This document shows, one piece after another, positions 35,076-47,012 of a stretch of DNA of 64,000 bases. The stretch covers positions 37,959,501 through 38,023,500 of the forward strand of contig CM065804.1 in the NCBI GenBank assembly GCA_033398695.1. The letters run 5' to 3'. Source of the DNA: Orobanche coerulescens (Eukaryota; Streptophyta; Magnoliopsida; Lamiales; Orobanchaceae). A program made the position numbers and the translations under genes. Each line of letters starts with the position of its first letter. Positions within the stretch are counted from its first letter, which is position 1. The notes below the pieces were generated by a model. It saw nothing but the letters and a program-made list of their open reading frames with translations, had not been told where the DNA came from and ran no database searches.

Positions 35076-35890
35076 ATTGCCCCGCCTTGCTCCTATGTTG
35101 AAGACATGGGGCGAGGTGGTTCTTCCGCGATCGCGTCCCGGATGAGGACGGGCGATCCGAGCCGACTTAGGACTCGGACTTGGGCTATCATAGTCGATCG
35201 GGCTTAGCTATCTTTCGGTCTTGTACACCGCAAAAACAACATTGGCGATCCCCATGGAAACTTGGTGGTTTCGCTTTGTTTGAGGAATCGTGCACGGTCG
35301 CGGAGATCGATGGACCGACCCCATGACCGTGTCTTGGTGCGCGAAGACAATGAGTGTCTCGTGACTCACTTTATTATGAGGGTCCTCTCATAGCCGCGCC
35401 GCCTCGTATTTAAACGAAGGGCGTGCGGTCTCGGCCTAGAGGAGTCCTTGCGGCGGCGTCGGATGAATCAACTCCACGCCGCGGCTTGTTAGCTCTGCTT
35501 CCACCTCGGCCACCATGGAGATGGCCGACCTCGACGGTGTACGTTGAGACGGGGATTGTGGCATGTGTCCACCGACACGTTGGAGAGCCCTCCGACTACG
35601 CCCGGCCTCGTATTTAAACGAAGGCGGGCGATCTCGGCGAAAGGACCTTGCATGGCCGGCGGCCGGTTCCATCGACCGGGACCATGGCTTTATGATGTGC
35701 GGTGGAGGCGATCTTATGCCTTAGTCCGTCATGTTATATCCGGATCGTAGATGGCGATCGTGTCCTCCGATCGCGGATGATGTAGCGTGATGATCGGCGA
35801 TCGGGCGGAAGATCGCGATCGTCGCTCGGCCGATCGCTTATTCGTAGGTCGATATTGGCGATCGGGCGGGAGATCGTCGTCCCGGTGCCG
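35076..35890 (-). other. 3' untranslated region of element D with polypurine tract
   Basis: On the minus strand the tract GCAAGGCGGGGCAAT (35076-35090) abuts the LTR. The block CCTCGTATTTAAACGAAGG occurs at 35402-35420 and again at 35606-35624; both copies have counterparts in element B. No coding sequence is seen. A deletion joint to gag must lie at about 35650-35890. Confidence 0.6.
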
Positions 35891-37085
35891 ATCGCGCGCT
35901 CACAGCTAAGAAGAAACCTTTGCCCGGCGTAAAATCTGCGGCTCTTGCCCTAAGGCTGCGTAGGTCGAGGTTGGGTCTTCGTGAGATGCCCGAACATAGG
36001 CGAAAAACCCCGAAATCCTCCAAGGACCGCGTAGAGGGCGGTCTCATCGCTTATGGGCTCGCCATTGAGGATGATTACGTCTACCCGGCCGATGTAGTCC
36101 GAGTCGGACTCTTCTTCTCCCCGCTTGATTTGCATCATGCGAAGGGGACCTTCGGCCGACGACCCCGGTGGCGAAGTACTCAGCGAAGCCGTGCGCCACT
36201 CGTTAAAGGAGCCAATGGACCGAGGTGGCAATGAAGTGTACCACCGGTGGGCGAGGTCGCCCAAATCGTCGGAGGAACATTCGGCACCTGGTCGCGTCAG
36301 ATGCCCCACACCCAGTCATGTAGATGTTGAACTTCCTCAGGTGCACTTGGGGGTCCGATCGCCCCTCGTACATGGGCGTTTGCGGGGGAGCGATCTTATG
36401 CTGCACGGGGGCGAGCTTGATGTCGATCGTGAGCGGCTCGCTTGGTCCGGCGATCGTCTTCTTGGCGCCTGCCCTGGATTCCAGGAGCGCCTTCATGTCG
36501 TTAAGTTGACGTTGCATCGCAGCCATCGCCGTGGCTTGGTCGCTTGCTGATCGGCTTTGGGAGCAGGAGCCGAGGCGATCGTGTACCGATCTCCGGGCTC
36601 ACCGCCCGGCCTCGGCAATTCGGCGAGGGGGAGCGACGGCTAGCCGCCTTCGGGAGTCGGGTAGCCGAGCTCCGGTGACGGACTCAAACTCCGTCGTCTC
36701 GTAGGCCCGGGGCGCCCGGCAGCTGTCGGGTCACCGCCTGTGCGATCGAAGACAGAGGTGCCCGGCGCGAGCGCCTCTTCTGCGGGACGGAGCCTCCCGG
36801 CGATCGCTCGGCCGATGACGCCTTGAGCTTGCTGACTTCGGCGGACGGCCGAGGGGCGATAGCAGAGGCGCATTGAGAGCACTCCGCCGCTCTGTAGACG
36901 GCCAGGCCCCTTCGATCTGCCTTGGTTTGGAACCGATCGAGCGAGAGGTTGGCCGCCGTCCGTGGACGGATCGAGCGTCTCGATCGCGGCGGCTACCTTC
37001 CACCATTGGTGTGGCTCGGGACGAGGACAGGCAGGGGTTTGGCCGGCTGGACGGCGGCTTTCTTCGACGCGGAGGCGGAAGACAT
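35891..37085 (-). pseudogene. gag: gypsy Gag of element D, truncated
   Basis: The likely start is the ATG at 37083-37085 (MSSASASKKAAVQPAK). After a frame-shifted low-complexity stretch the Gag domain reads MAAMQRQLNDMKALLE (36526) and PMYEGRSDPQVHLRKFNIYM. In another frame it continues with LAHRWYTSLPPRSIG and RGEEESDSDYIGRVDVIILN, and ends near 35900. It parallels element B Gag residues 1-215. The protease and all of pol are absent. Confidence 0.8.
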
Positions 37086-37200
37086 GATTTCTGAAGGATT
37101 TCTTTGAAGTGCAGTAAGTGTCACTTCAAGTATCTGCCCCGAGAACAGTGAGTGTTCTTCGGGACGGTAAGTATAAAAAATCGAGGGTTGGATTCTCCTT

Positions 37201-37213
37201 CTTCTAGCGCCAA
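37201..37213 (-). other. Primer binding site of element D
   Basis: The minus strand reads TTGGCGCTAGAAG directly inside the LTR at 37215, the same site as in element B. Confidence 0.85.
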
Positions 37214-37214
37214 T

Positions 37215-38370
37215 TGTTGTTGCCCAAAATATTTATCCGAAGATTAATACTGCTGGATGACGGACAACAAACAAAAATTGCGGGAGCACTTCCGAGAGAA
37301 GATAAATAATACAAGATTTGCCGGGTTTGTTAGGCCCGGGCTTGAATGCTCTCGCGAGATGTTATTAATACAAATATTCGTGGATACAAGTATTAATGAG
37401 AGAAATCTAAATACAATGAGTGTAAAAAGACTCTGTTGATCCGGCTCTTGAGCGAAGCTCGGTGTTCTTCGTCCCGCCGATAATCTGCTCGAGGAGAAAA
37501 GGCCGGGAGAAGCAAGACCGAAAGAAAGCTGTTGCCAAGAGTTGGAGATTAGCCAAGTGCTTAATGTTTGCTTCTGTATTGCGTATGTATTGCCAGAATG
37601 TCCGAGAGAAACTCAAGGAAGCTGACCAAGTGTCCAGGTGCAGGCTGTCCTCTTTATATAAGGGGTTGAGGTGCCCTGTCTCCTAGTGGGCGATCGCCTT
37701 TCGGCATTTAATGTAATGGGGCGATCGTCCTAAAGGGCACATGGGCTGCCTGCCAAAAGTCCATAGATCCATCCGGCAGCTAGCTGAGTGGCCCAATGAG
37801 GAGCCGGCACGCGTCCTAAGTATCACACAGAGGTCCCACTTTGCTACTTTCGGCGGACTTTGTCGGTAGGTGACAGCCGTGGTCACCGGCCTTGTCCGTC
37901 ACTCCTTTCGCAGTCTGGGCCCTGTTGGTAGGTGAGGTAGGTGACAGGTTTGTCGGCGCCTTTGTGGATCTGCACGTGGGTGCTGTCCTGCTTGCTCGGC
38001 CTTGGCCGACTGGATGGCCATCGGCCAGTCACTGAAGGTTGGCAATGGTCGGTCACCAAGGGTCGATCGGCAGATGCCCAGAGAGGTCGGTCACCAAGGG
38101 TCGATCGGCAGATGCCGAGAGAGGATCGTCCGCTAGTCGATCGCCAGGAGTCGGTCGCCGAGTACCGAGTGATGATCGTATCTGAGGTCGATCGCTCGGC
38201 ACCGGGACTTGTCCTGGGACCTTCAGTTGGCCGATTTAGCTTGTCCGCCGGGTTGAGGCTCTGCCGCTGGTCATTGCTCAGCAGATTCGCCTTGGCCGCT
38301 CAGCGATAAGCCTGGCCGCTCGGCCTCGGAGGCGATCGCCGGTCGGAAGGTGTTAAATCTTGACACAACA
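37215..38370 (-). repeat. 5' LTR of element D (1156 bp)
   Basis: It reads TGTTGTTGCCC...TTGACACAACA in the given strand, the pair of 33923-35075. On the minus strand a TATA-like CTTATATAAAG lies at about 37651-37661. Confidence 0.95.
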
Positions 38371-38781
38371 CCTATAGAGCAATTGAGTGTTGAAAACTTG
38401 CCTAGTGGTGAGGTTAAGTCTATGACTTTTAATGATTCTTAAAGACCTCGAGGAGGTTGAGTATGGCAAGATACTTGGTAAAGAATTACATATACAAGTT
38501 AGAAGTGGGGGCTGCTTCATGAAATACACTTATGAATCCAAAGGGATGTCCAAGGACCGCAAAGGACACAAAACGTGAGAACGGATGAGGTTGAGGTGTT
38601 CAAGTGTTAGCACCATTGTCTCGGTGCACGCCGTGGGGGAATAGTTCAAATCATCAAGCCACTTATCCGCTTGTGTACGCGATGATGTTACGAACTACCT
38701 ATCCTTATACTTTAACGCCTCTTGATGACTGAGCTTGAGTCTGCAAATTGCATTTAGGCTATTTTCACTCATATGGGGGAT
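38371..38781 (+). other. 3' untranslated region and polypurine tract of element H
   Basis: It begins with the right CCTAT duplication of D. It is non-coding and ends in CATATGGGGGAT (38770-38781), the polypurine tract just before the LTR. Confidence 0.75.
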
Positions 38782-40046
38782 TGTTGGAATCGTTAATGAT
38801 TTTAATTTTATTTTTTAAAATTAAATATCATAGGATCGATCTACGTTCCGAGTAGATGATCATGGTATATTCACTTTCTCTAAACCGATTCCGAGTGAGT
38901 GAGAAATAGTGAATTAAAGTTTGTCACTTAATTGTGAATAAATGACGGATGGCTATCCCACATTGAATAATGAGCTATCATTATTCAAGTATATAAGGAG
39001 TTACCTTTATTCATGTAATATTTAATGGCACATGTGTATGGGCTTAAAGCCCACACGGGCGCACACACGCGCGCCGCCGCCGGCCCCCGCCTCGCCTCGG
39101 CCTCGGCAGCGGCCGCGTGCCGTGAGCCTCGAGCCTCGAGCCGCATGCCGTGGACCGTGGACCTTGGACCCTGGACCTTGGACCTTGGCCTTGACCTTGA
39201 CCTTTATCTTGGACTTGGACTTGAACTTGGATCTTGGATCTTGGATCTTGGATCTTGGATCTTGGCAATTGGTCTTTGGGTGGTCTTTGGGCTGTTGTTT
39301 GGGCTTGTTCGTGGGCTAGGCCTTGGCTTGCCTAAGGAATTTTTGGACTAGCTCAACAATGTAGTTGGGCTCATATGTGCACATAAGGATGTCCAGATAC
39401 ATCCCTCGAGCGGTTAAGGAGCTGAATACAGTCCAGGTGCGTCCTGACTGTTCAAATTCAGTCCAAACATGGAAGTAACCTCCTAGATGTAATGAGGAGG
39501 AGTAATTGGCAGGTCTGAATTCTGTAACCCCTGCCAATATTTGAAATTCGTTTATTATGTGTTCAAGGCAGGCATGAATGCCTGCATTATGACAGCCTTA
39601 AGTGTTGTGTTTAAACCTCCCCTGCAGAGTAAGAATAGGCATGCATCCCTCTGCATCAGCACATGCAATTTTTTGAAATACATGCTTACTCAGTTTTCTG
39701 CATACAATCATCAAGTCAGAGCTCTGTCCTCGCCTCATTTTAGTTCGTCGGAGATCGTTTGGTTTTGTGGTGCTACTACCTTCGAGACCAAGCCGTTTTA
39801 TCTTTGGGGACGACACGCCTAAACCGAGAGCACTACCAGGACGTATCTCGTCTTGCGGAAAGAGGCCTTCCTCGACTCGGCTATTTAGTTCATACGGTTT
39901 TATTCTTAGTTTCTTTGTAATTTCAATTTCTGTCTCACTGTTTTCGTTTGAGTTTTGTAATCTCTGCTTTTCGAGTTGTAATTTTAGTTTCCAATTGTAA
40001 TTTAGTTTCCGATCGGTAAGTTTTCCCAAACACGAATATACCAACA
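38782..40046 (+). repeat. 3' LTR of element H (about 1265 bp)
   Basis: It starts TGTTGGAATCG after the purine tract and ends ACCAACA (or 40054). A TATA box GTATATAAGG lies at about 38988. At 39145-39268 there is a degenerate minisatellite of 6-7 bp units (CTTGGAC, then CTTGGAT). No second LTR is available in the window for comparison. Confidence 0.75.
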
Positions 40047-40749
40047 CATCCAACATTTCTTTTCTATTCTTTTCTTTTTAATTTCTCTATATTTTATGCA
40101 GCGAGGTAAAAGATAGAAACATCTGAATATGCATGTGCGTGTCATCTCACGATCACCACGTTCATTATTAATCAAATACACACAGTAGTACAGTACTCAA
40201 AAGACATATTCGTTGCTTGTAGGAGTGGGGAAAAATTAAATAAATAAACACTTAAAACATCGCGATTCCAGAGAGAAAATATTATTTAAAGTTTTTCTAA
40301 AAGAAAAAGTCAACAGAGAAAACTATCTAAGTGGAAACAACCACAAAAAAATTAATGAAGGTATTGCTGTCCTGTCAAAGAAAGTGGGCTAAGACCAATA
40401 AATGAAAGTGGTGCAAGTAATGGGTGTATGAATCCATTTTATGAATTCAAATCATTAATAAAATATGATTATTAAGACTTGAACACCCATATTTGTAACT
40501 TATTTTCGTACTCAAATAAATTTTGTTTTGTATGTCATTTCATACAGTTTCATTCGGCCCACTATCACAATGAAGATAACCATATAACATGTATATTCGG
40601 CCCCACATGTAGCATATTTAAATTTTGTTTTAAATATTCTGATGATATGATACAAAAATTATATTGAGTATTAAGAATATTATCTACCTTTAGTTTATAC
40701 AAAAAAAAATAATCTATAACTTTATATTCAGCAGGTTTTCTATCCAATC
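40047..40749. other. AT-rich sequence without recognised gene
   Basis: I see no coding sequence, repeat array or terminal repeat. It lies between the copia LTR and the transposase remnant. Confidence 0.4.
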
Positions 40750-43075
40750 TTTATAGAGCTTTTGACGTGATTGAAATATGTTTTCCCACTCAGTTGTGCC
40801 TCTTTCTCTCCTTAGTCTCCATAAGTTTTGTGTGAAACTCATTGGAACCTTGCCTTGCATTTTCACCATTACATAATGATTTGAATTCACCAGTGCGATT
40901 GTGATTATCTTTTTATCTGGGAAGTGGTCAGGTCCTCTCCAAAGCGGAAAGATTGTCGAACTACTATTATTTTCTTTAGATATGAAATGAAAAATTACGT
41001 TAAACTTGTTCGATCAAAAACCCCATCTCTGGCATAATCATCCAATATGGTTGTGGCGCAAAACCAGATCCCGACCAGTCTAATGATGAAACACCTCATT
41101 GTAATCGCCCACCTTTTTGTTTTTGTCCTTGAAAGCCTTTTTGTAATGTGTTTCAAACTGCACCATCTCATCAATTAGTAACCTTCGGATTAATAGCCAA
41201 TCATCTTCACCGTACCCGAGAGCAAAAGCTGTCGCCCGAAACCCACAATTTCACATGCACATGGTAAACCGCAGCTTGTACGAATTTGACAGCCACATGA
41301 TTCCTCTTTTTCCTTTAAAGATTTAACCCGCTTCATCTCCACCATTTGCATCCACGTAGGTAAATACATTTGAAACGTTGATAAAAATAGGTTAGTTTCA
41401 ATAGATGTACATCTTGATAAAATTAAGAATAAATTTAAGAGATAAGAATAATACTTTGCTTATCTATCAACTTTGAGTGTAACCACGTTCGATTTTGGAC
41501 ATACTCGTCAGTAGTTGGAGAATTAATTACGTGATTCCACTAAGAAGTGAATTTATCCCAGTCACTCTGGGAACCAAAGGATGGTCTGTGGTGCTTTCTC
41601 ATATTCTCAAAAATGTGATATCTGGAAAGCAACTGACTTGCCTCTAGAAAGATATATCGACATGCCTCTATTAGAGCAAAATCTCTATCCGTGACTATGA
41701 CACGTGGCAACATATAGCCGTCTAGTGTCTGTCTAAGACAGTGTAACACCCACTTGAAATTATCGGTCTTCTCATTTCGTATGAACGCAAAAGCTATCCA
41801 AAAGGTCTTGTTTGTTGAAGTTAATCCAACAATCTGAAGAAAATGTAGGTGATATGTGTTGCATGCGTTTATTGATGTTAATCCAACAAAAAGGTGAGTT
41901 ATTTTTTTTAACCATAGAAACTTTGAAACATAAATACATGACACTTGTATTTTTAAAAATTATTACATTATAACATTATTTTTATTTTCCTTTTGCTTTT
42001 TACAAAAAACAAATGATCTCATGCGCCAGACTACAATACAATTCAATTTTTAATATTTTAATCTTAGTTGATTAATTTTTTACTAGCATCCTTTGTAGAT
42101 ATCTCATTGACTACAAAATATTAAAACGTAGTTCTAATCATTATAAGACATCACATTTAATTTGTAAAAAGGAATACAAATTCACTATGTTTCCAAAAAA
42201 AACTCCAAAAATGTAGTCAAAAAGTTCGTCTACCATAAGAATATTATGTCAAAATATTTAATTTGAAGTGCTTATGGGGATACCTGTTGGTCTTGTACGT
42301 GGGATCTAAAATGAGCACATGGGGGAATGCGCACCACATCTTCATTGAAATTGGATTTATGAAGAATAAATCTTGCACTTGATTAGAATCAGGTTCTTGA
42401 CGAATATGATAGACGTACTCACCCATGTGTAAATATTTCACCATTGATTGCATAGGGGTCTGTCCAACTCTTTCGGCTTTATGTATTTTTTTCCGTGCAT
42501 CGTATATGGTTTGTCTTGTAGAGACATATTGATCGTCATTTTTCTTTAATTGAGAAAGAATATCTCCTGGATCCATATTCTTTTTGTTCATGTCCTCCAC
42601 TATATCACTCTTTTTTGGACAATCTCGTTGCAAAAGCATGTCCCTCCAAAAATATAGCTGGATCATGATTATGTTCGTCGCATACAACATTAATTTTCCA
42701 ACCATCATGATTGTATTTTGCTATAAGTTGAAACGGACATCCACATTTCTTTGTACCTGGAAATTGATAACAACAAAAAAAAATAATGGTGTGTAAAATA
42801 TTAATAAAATTTGTTCCGGATGTTTTTAAAAGATATAAATTAAGATTGAAACGGACATCCAGATTTCTTTATACCTGAATGCGTTGTCGACTGTGATGCT
42901 GACTTGTATTCTCCACCACGATCACACATAAGATAACTTTATTGACGAAGTCGAGAATAGTCTTCTTCGTTCTTTGTGTGACAATAACGTATCCAAGATT
43001 GCGTACCGTAGTTTTCACCCAATCCATCAACTCCTCAAAAGTACTGAACACCCAGTCAGTTTGAAATGATGACAT
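40750..43075 (-). pseudogene. FAR1/MULE-type transposase with OTU-like C-terminal domain, decayed
   Basis: From right to left on the minus strand: a FAR1-type DNA-binding region (43060-42850; WVFSTFEELMDWVKTTVRN, and in another frame CDRGGEYK with KKSGCPF). A linker with AFPHVLILDPTYKTNRYP follows (42320-42260). The MULE transposase core is at 41830-41540 (VGLTSTNKTFWIAFAF, NFKWVLHCLRQTLDG, PRVIVTDRDFALIEA). A region at 41255-40750 with NCGFRATAFALGYGEDDW and LVNSNHYVMVKMQ resembles the OTU-type cysteine protease fold (Cys in NCGFRA, His in NHYV). Stops and frame changes throughout make it a pseudogene. The family moves Mutator-like elements; some plant members carry such a C-terminal domain. 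Confidence 0.7.
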
Positions 43076-43339
43076 TGTTTACACCGCGAGATAGAATCTT
43101 TGGAATGTATGAAAATATTGTGCGGATTTGAAAGTGTCTTAAATAAAATGTTTGCGTGACTTAAATAAAGAACAGGACTGATAAAAAATAAAAGACCCGT
43201 GAACTTAACTGATAAAAAATAATACACCCGTGAATTTGTGTGAATTTAAAGGCCACATGGGTTCTATTAGAATGACTACTTTATCACAATATATCACAAG
43301 ATTTGGAAAATATCACTTAAAACTGACGAAAATTTTGAG
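43076..43339. other. Sequence between transposase remnant and LTR G
   Basis: Probably 5' flank of the Mutator-like element. No clear terminal inverted repeat was found. Confidence 0.3.
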
Positions 43340-45147
43340 TACTCATCATTAATCCAAGGTAAATTCTTGAAACCCTACTTTTGGGTGAATTGGGGGTTTT
43401 TGTTCGTTTTGTCCGATTTAACCGTAATAACTTAGATTTGTGATGTATTGATGATTATTTAGATGTATTCTATCATTTCCCTTGTTATTCCATGGTTGGA
43501 TCATTTCGATTCGTTGTTTTGGTCGAGTTCTTAGTCAACGCCTTGAAGGTGTCCGACAAAAGGTCTTAGAGGGGGGATTGGGTGTTGTATGATTATTATC
43601 CATCGTACGATTATTGATTTATCATTGGCATGACTTAGGGACGAAATTCTTGTGAAGAACTCGAGTCGGAACCCTTCCGTTCGTTGTCTTTTTCGGGGTC
43701 CGAGCTTCCCGGTCGAATCGTGTTCTTCGGAGTATTCGGTAGCGGTTATTAAGGCAAGTATTTTACTATACGAATTGTGTCTTGTGAATAGGTACGTCGT
43801 GTTATGGTTGTGATGAATTTGGTTTACTTTCGTGAATATGCTCCGTAAGAATTAATTATTATGAATTATTGATGGTAGCGACAATACCCTCACTTAGCTA
43901 ACGTTGTGAAATTGTGTTGGTCGTGTTGATCATCTAAGTTTGTGCCGGGTATGGTTGGGCATTGTTGAGTTGTTGTGATGATTATGATAATTGTGTTGTT
44001 TTGGTTTACATACTTGATTATACATTTCGGTGTAATGTGGAATGGCTTGATATTTGATGATTATGAGTTGTGTCGTGTCGATGTGTGTGTGTGTGTTCCA
44101 GGTAGGGTCTGACGAGGCCTCTGGAGTTCGGTACATGATGTGTACGAACAACGTGTGTGATCCAGGTAGGGTCTGACGAGACCTCTGGAGTTCGGTACAT
44201 GATGTGTACGAATGATGTTTGTGGTCGGGTAGGGTCCGTCGAGGCCTCCGGAGTTCGGTACAGGATGTGTACGAACAGAGTGTGTGGACCGGGTAAGGTC
44301 CGTCGAGGCCTCCGGAGTTCGGTACATGATGTGTACGAACAGAGTGTGTGGTCCGGGTAAGGTCCGTCGAGGCCTCCGGAGTTTGGTACATGATGTGTAC
44401 GAACAACGGTCGTATAGCACTGATTGTTTGGGTAACATTTTAAATACGGGCCTCGGACCCATAATGATATCTTATCTATTGTGTTTTGAAAAGAGAATCG
44501 GGCTAAGACCCTAGTGTTTTCGAAAAGGCTTTGTAAATTGGGACTCGAGGTCCAAAAGAATTTCTGCTTTAAAAATCCCCGAGATGATGTGTTTCTTTTC
44601 AAATATCTCTTGCTTGAGTTCAAAATTAATAAAACTTCTCGGGAACATTTGATAATTTATTTCCATATTAAAGTCGTAGTTGCTATTTACTTGTTGCATT
44701 TCGTATCGTTTTATACTTGCACTAGTAAAACAGTGGAGTTTTACTAACGCCCGAGTAATCGGGGGGTGGATGTCTGTTCTGCGTCCAGGTACATGCAGGT
44801 TCAGGGGAGCAGTCACAGGATTGGCACAAGGGGATGACAAGCTGCGATACTAATCAAAGAGCCGAGAGTTGGTAGAGTTTGGTTGTATTATTAGAGTTGA
44901 TTCATTCTTCCGCTGTATTGTGTTTTGACCCCTGTGTGGGTAATGTTGTTAGTCAGTTCTGTTGATAGAGTTGTGTGACCTCATCGGTCTGTGTGTTTAT
45001 GTGTAAGTGACCTTACGGTCGGTATTATTATATTGTTTGACCCTGACCGGGCAAGCATTTGGTTGTTTATGGATGTTTAGCCTGGTAGATCCTTGTGGAA
45101 AGGGTCTGCGGCGTGTAATATTCCCATACGGTTTTGGGGGTGTTACA
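43340..45147 (+). repeat. LTR G: truncated gypsy LTR of the Tekay-like group
   Basis: It ends GGGTCTGCGGCGTGTAATATTCCC...GGGGGTGTTACA, the same end as the reverse complements of the E and S2 LTRs. The stretch CAAGGTAAATTC..CCCTACTTTTGG (about 43368-43390) also occurs in them. The first third of the LTR, where the other LTRs have their TATA box and palindrome array, is missing. No primer site follows, so it is a remnant. Confidence 0.7.
44095..44406 (+). repeat. Five tandem copies of a 64-bp unit in LTR G
   Basis: Units start GGTAGGGTC or GGTAAGGTC at 44101, 44165, 44228, 44292 and 44356. Each includes GAGTTCGGTACATGATG and GTGTACGAAC. Open frames through this array come from the periodicity and are not genes. 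Confidence 0.9.
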
Positions 45148-45225
45148 AGGGTAAGATGTACGCAGACCATGCCCCTACTTATTACGGTAGGGAGGCTGTT
45201 TCCGTGAAGACCCCCAGCTTAGTGC
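45148..45225 (-). repeat. SINE-like fragment
   Basis: On the minus strand it contains GGAAACAGCCTCCCTACC followed by GGTCTGCGTACATCTTACCC. These are the well-known central blocks of a widespread plant tRNA-derived SINE family. The 5' Pol III boxes are not seen. It abuts the end of LTR G. Confidence 0.6.
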
Positions 45226-45976
45226 ACAGCAGAATCTTGTGTGATAAATACAAAGGAAAACGTATGATTCGAAAAAGCTCGAGACCATACCTGAGCCCAT
45301 GGCTTGATCCACATGGGACTTACCTAAGCGGAATATGAATATTTATTTTCAGTAAAATTAATTGATGCAAAATAAAAATATATTAACTTATTTATTGCTT
45401 ACATAAAAAATAAATTATGATTTATTTAATTATAATAACTAAAATAATAAAACATACACTGCACACCCACTGATATATATTAAGACTTAATCACATATTA
45501 CTTTCGTCCCTAAAATTTGTTCCTATTTTTTTCGCTATGTCCAGGAAATTTGTTCATGTAATGGACACTAATTGACTTAACACTCCGCTAATATGGTACT
45601 CTTTCTTGAATTATATTACATCCCATAATACACTCAATAAGTCTTTTATTAATATTACGCTAATATGATACTCATGTCGAAAATCATCAAAAATATATTT
45701 AGAGATCGAGAAATTATTTTCTATTAAGAGAATATCTTATGTAGTGCATCGCACTAGAGAACATCTAGTATTATGAAAAAAAGGGTCGTAGTTCCGAGGA
45801 AGTTCAGCGGAGGATCCATAATTTCCAAGAAGGAGGCATATTTCCTAATAACATAATATAAAATGAAACAAATTTTATAGAAAAAGACAATATCATTAGA
45901 AAAGTGAAATAAATTATATTTTATAATTGCCTTCTACAAAACTCCATCTTTTAAAAGCGATTCATTATATTTTAAT
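45226..45976. other. AT-rich sequence without recognised gene
   Basis: No coding sequence or array was seen. Short open frames at the start have no recognisable domain. Confidence 0.4.
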
Positions 45977-46894
45977 TCATAATATTGGCAAGTCCATTTT
46001 TTGGGTACAAGTTACATAACCGTTCAAGTAGTATTCATGAATTCGACTGCATAAAGCTGACTTGACAAGCTTCATTGCAGAAAGACATCTTTCAACTGTT
46101 TCAGTTGCAACTGGATGAACTAATGTGAGCTTAAGTAATCGATTGACCAAAAGGAACAAGATGTTTCCTTCTTTCCATCATCCTCTAGCAAGATATGATA
46201 TATCCTTTAAGTTAGCAAGTGTTTCATTTTCTTGCACATTGTCAATATAGATGTGAAGTTGATGTTCAAGAGTCATCCATTCTACATAACTAAAAATATT
46301 TTGATACAACTCAGCCATCCTTAGTAATTTTGATGGGTCGAGGTCATGAAATGAATTATGCCGATTCAAAGCCACCGTAAAAATAAGTAATTCAGAACTT
46401 ACCTCACTAAATTTATCACCAAAATTTTGAATTTGCATATCCACGACCGCGTTAAATCAATCAGACTCATAATAATGCCGATAGATGATATTGGTCTTTT
46501 ATCTTCAATTTTTGGGATTCACACACTTTTCCTACATATTCAGTATTTCAGTATCATGTTTGTCACAAAAGAAGATATCTTCTTCAAAAGAAAAGAGAAT
46601 CCATCAACTCTAAATTTTTACAATAGTCGGCTTTCATTTCACCAATGAAATCGCATTCAAGATATCTTGATCTTTTCTTTGACGAAATTGTGATAATAAA
46701 TCCGTGACCCCAAAAATATGAAACATCAAGTGCAAATAAAATATAAAATCAAATGATCTGAAATATATTTGATGATCATTTGCTTGACGTCGACTAAAAA
46801 TATTATTGCCTTCATCTTCAACATATGCAAACACATTCACAACAATTGGAAACAAATCAATTAAAAGCAAAGTGTTTTGTAATGAGAATCTCAA
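45977..46894 (-). pseudogene. hAT-type transposase C-terminal remnant
   Basis: The minus strand reads ALSLVKRKDQDILNA-like sequence (46650-46700), then DMQIQNFGDKFSEVSSELL, LDPSKLLRMAELYQ (46444-46178). After a frame change it reads LVHPVATETVERCLSAMKLVK (46120-46060), the hAT dimerisation region with the conserved A-T-x-x-V-E-R-x-F/L-S-A-M pattern. It resembles the plant zinc-finger MYM-like hAT proteins. The N-terminal zinc finger and most of the catalytic part are missing. It ends at about 45977. Confidence 0.75.
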
Positions 46895-47012
46895 TGCGTA
46901 TCTCCAGCTCTACCAAGAGAAAGCTCTTGGTTCAACCCACTTCCAGTTTCACATTCACCACTATGGATGGCTTCTTCTATTTTCTCTTTTTGACTTTCTC
47001 TAATCATATCCT

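Larger units (their letters stand above)
33923..38370 (-). mobile_element. Element D: Tat-type gypsy deletion derivative without pol
   Basis: Two LTRs (33923-35075 and 37215-38370) enclose only 2139 bp. The 5-bp flanks CCTAT (33918-33922 and 38371-38375) are a perfect duplication, so the element jumped or was shortened as a unit. Primer site, gag start and polypurine tract are kept; pol and the antisense gene seen in B are missing. It could move only with enzymes from another element. Confidence 0.92.
33065..40046 (+). mobile_element. Element H: Ty1-copia retrotransposon, 3' part, interrupted by D
   Basis: It comprises the end of pol (33065-33807), a 3' untranslated region split by element D, a polypurine tract and a 3' LTR. 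Its 5' part was separated by insertion of element C and lies left of the window. It is the lowest layer of the main nest. The 3' end may be 40046 or 40054, since CCAACA occurs at both places. Confidence 0.8.

Noticed and set aside
39025..39351. Open frame of 108 codons rich in Leu, Gly and Trp
   Set aside because: It is the translation of the CTTGGAC/CTTGGAT minisatellite in the H LTR.
43930..44623. Long minus-strand open frames of 130-200 codons with repeated HHVPNSGGLDGPY-like units
   Set aside because: The repeats follow the 64-bp DNA period of LTR G, and three frames are open at once, so they are by-products of the tandem array, not genes.
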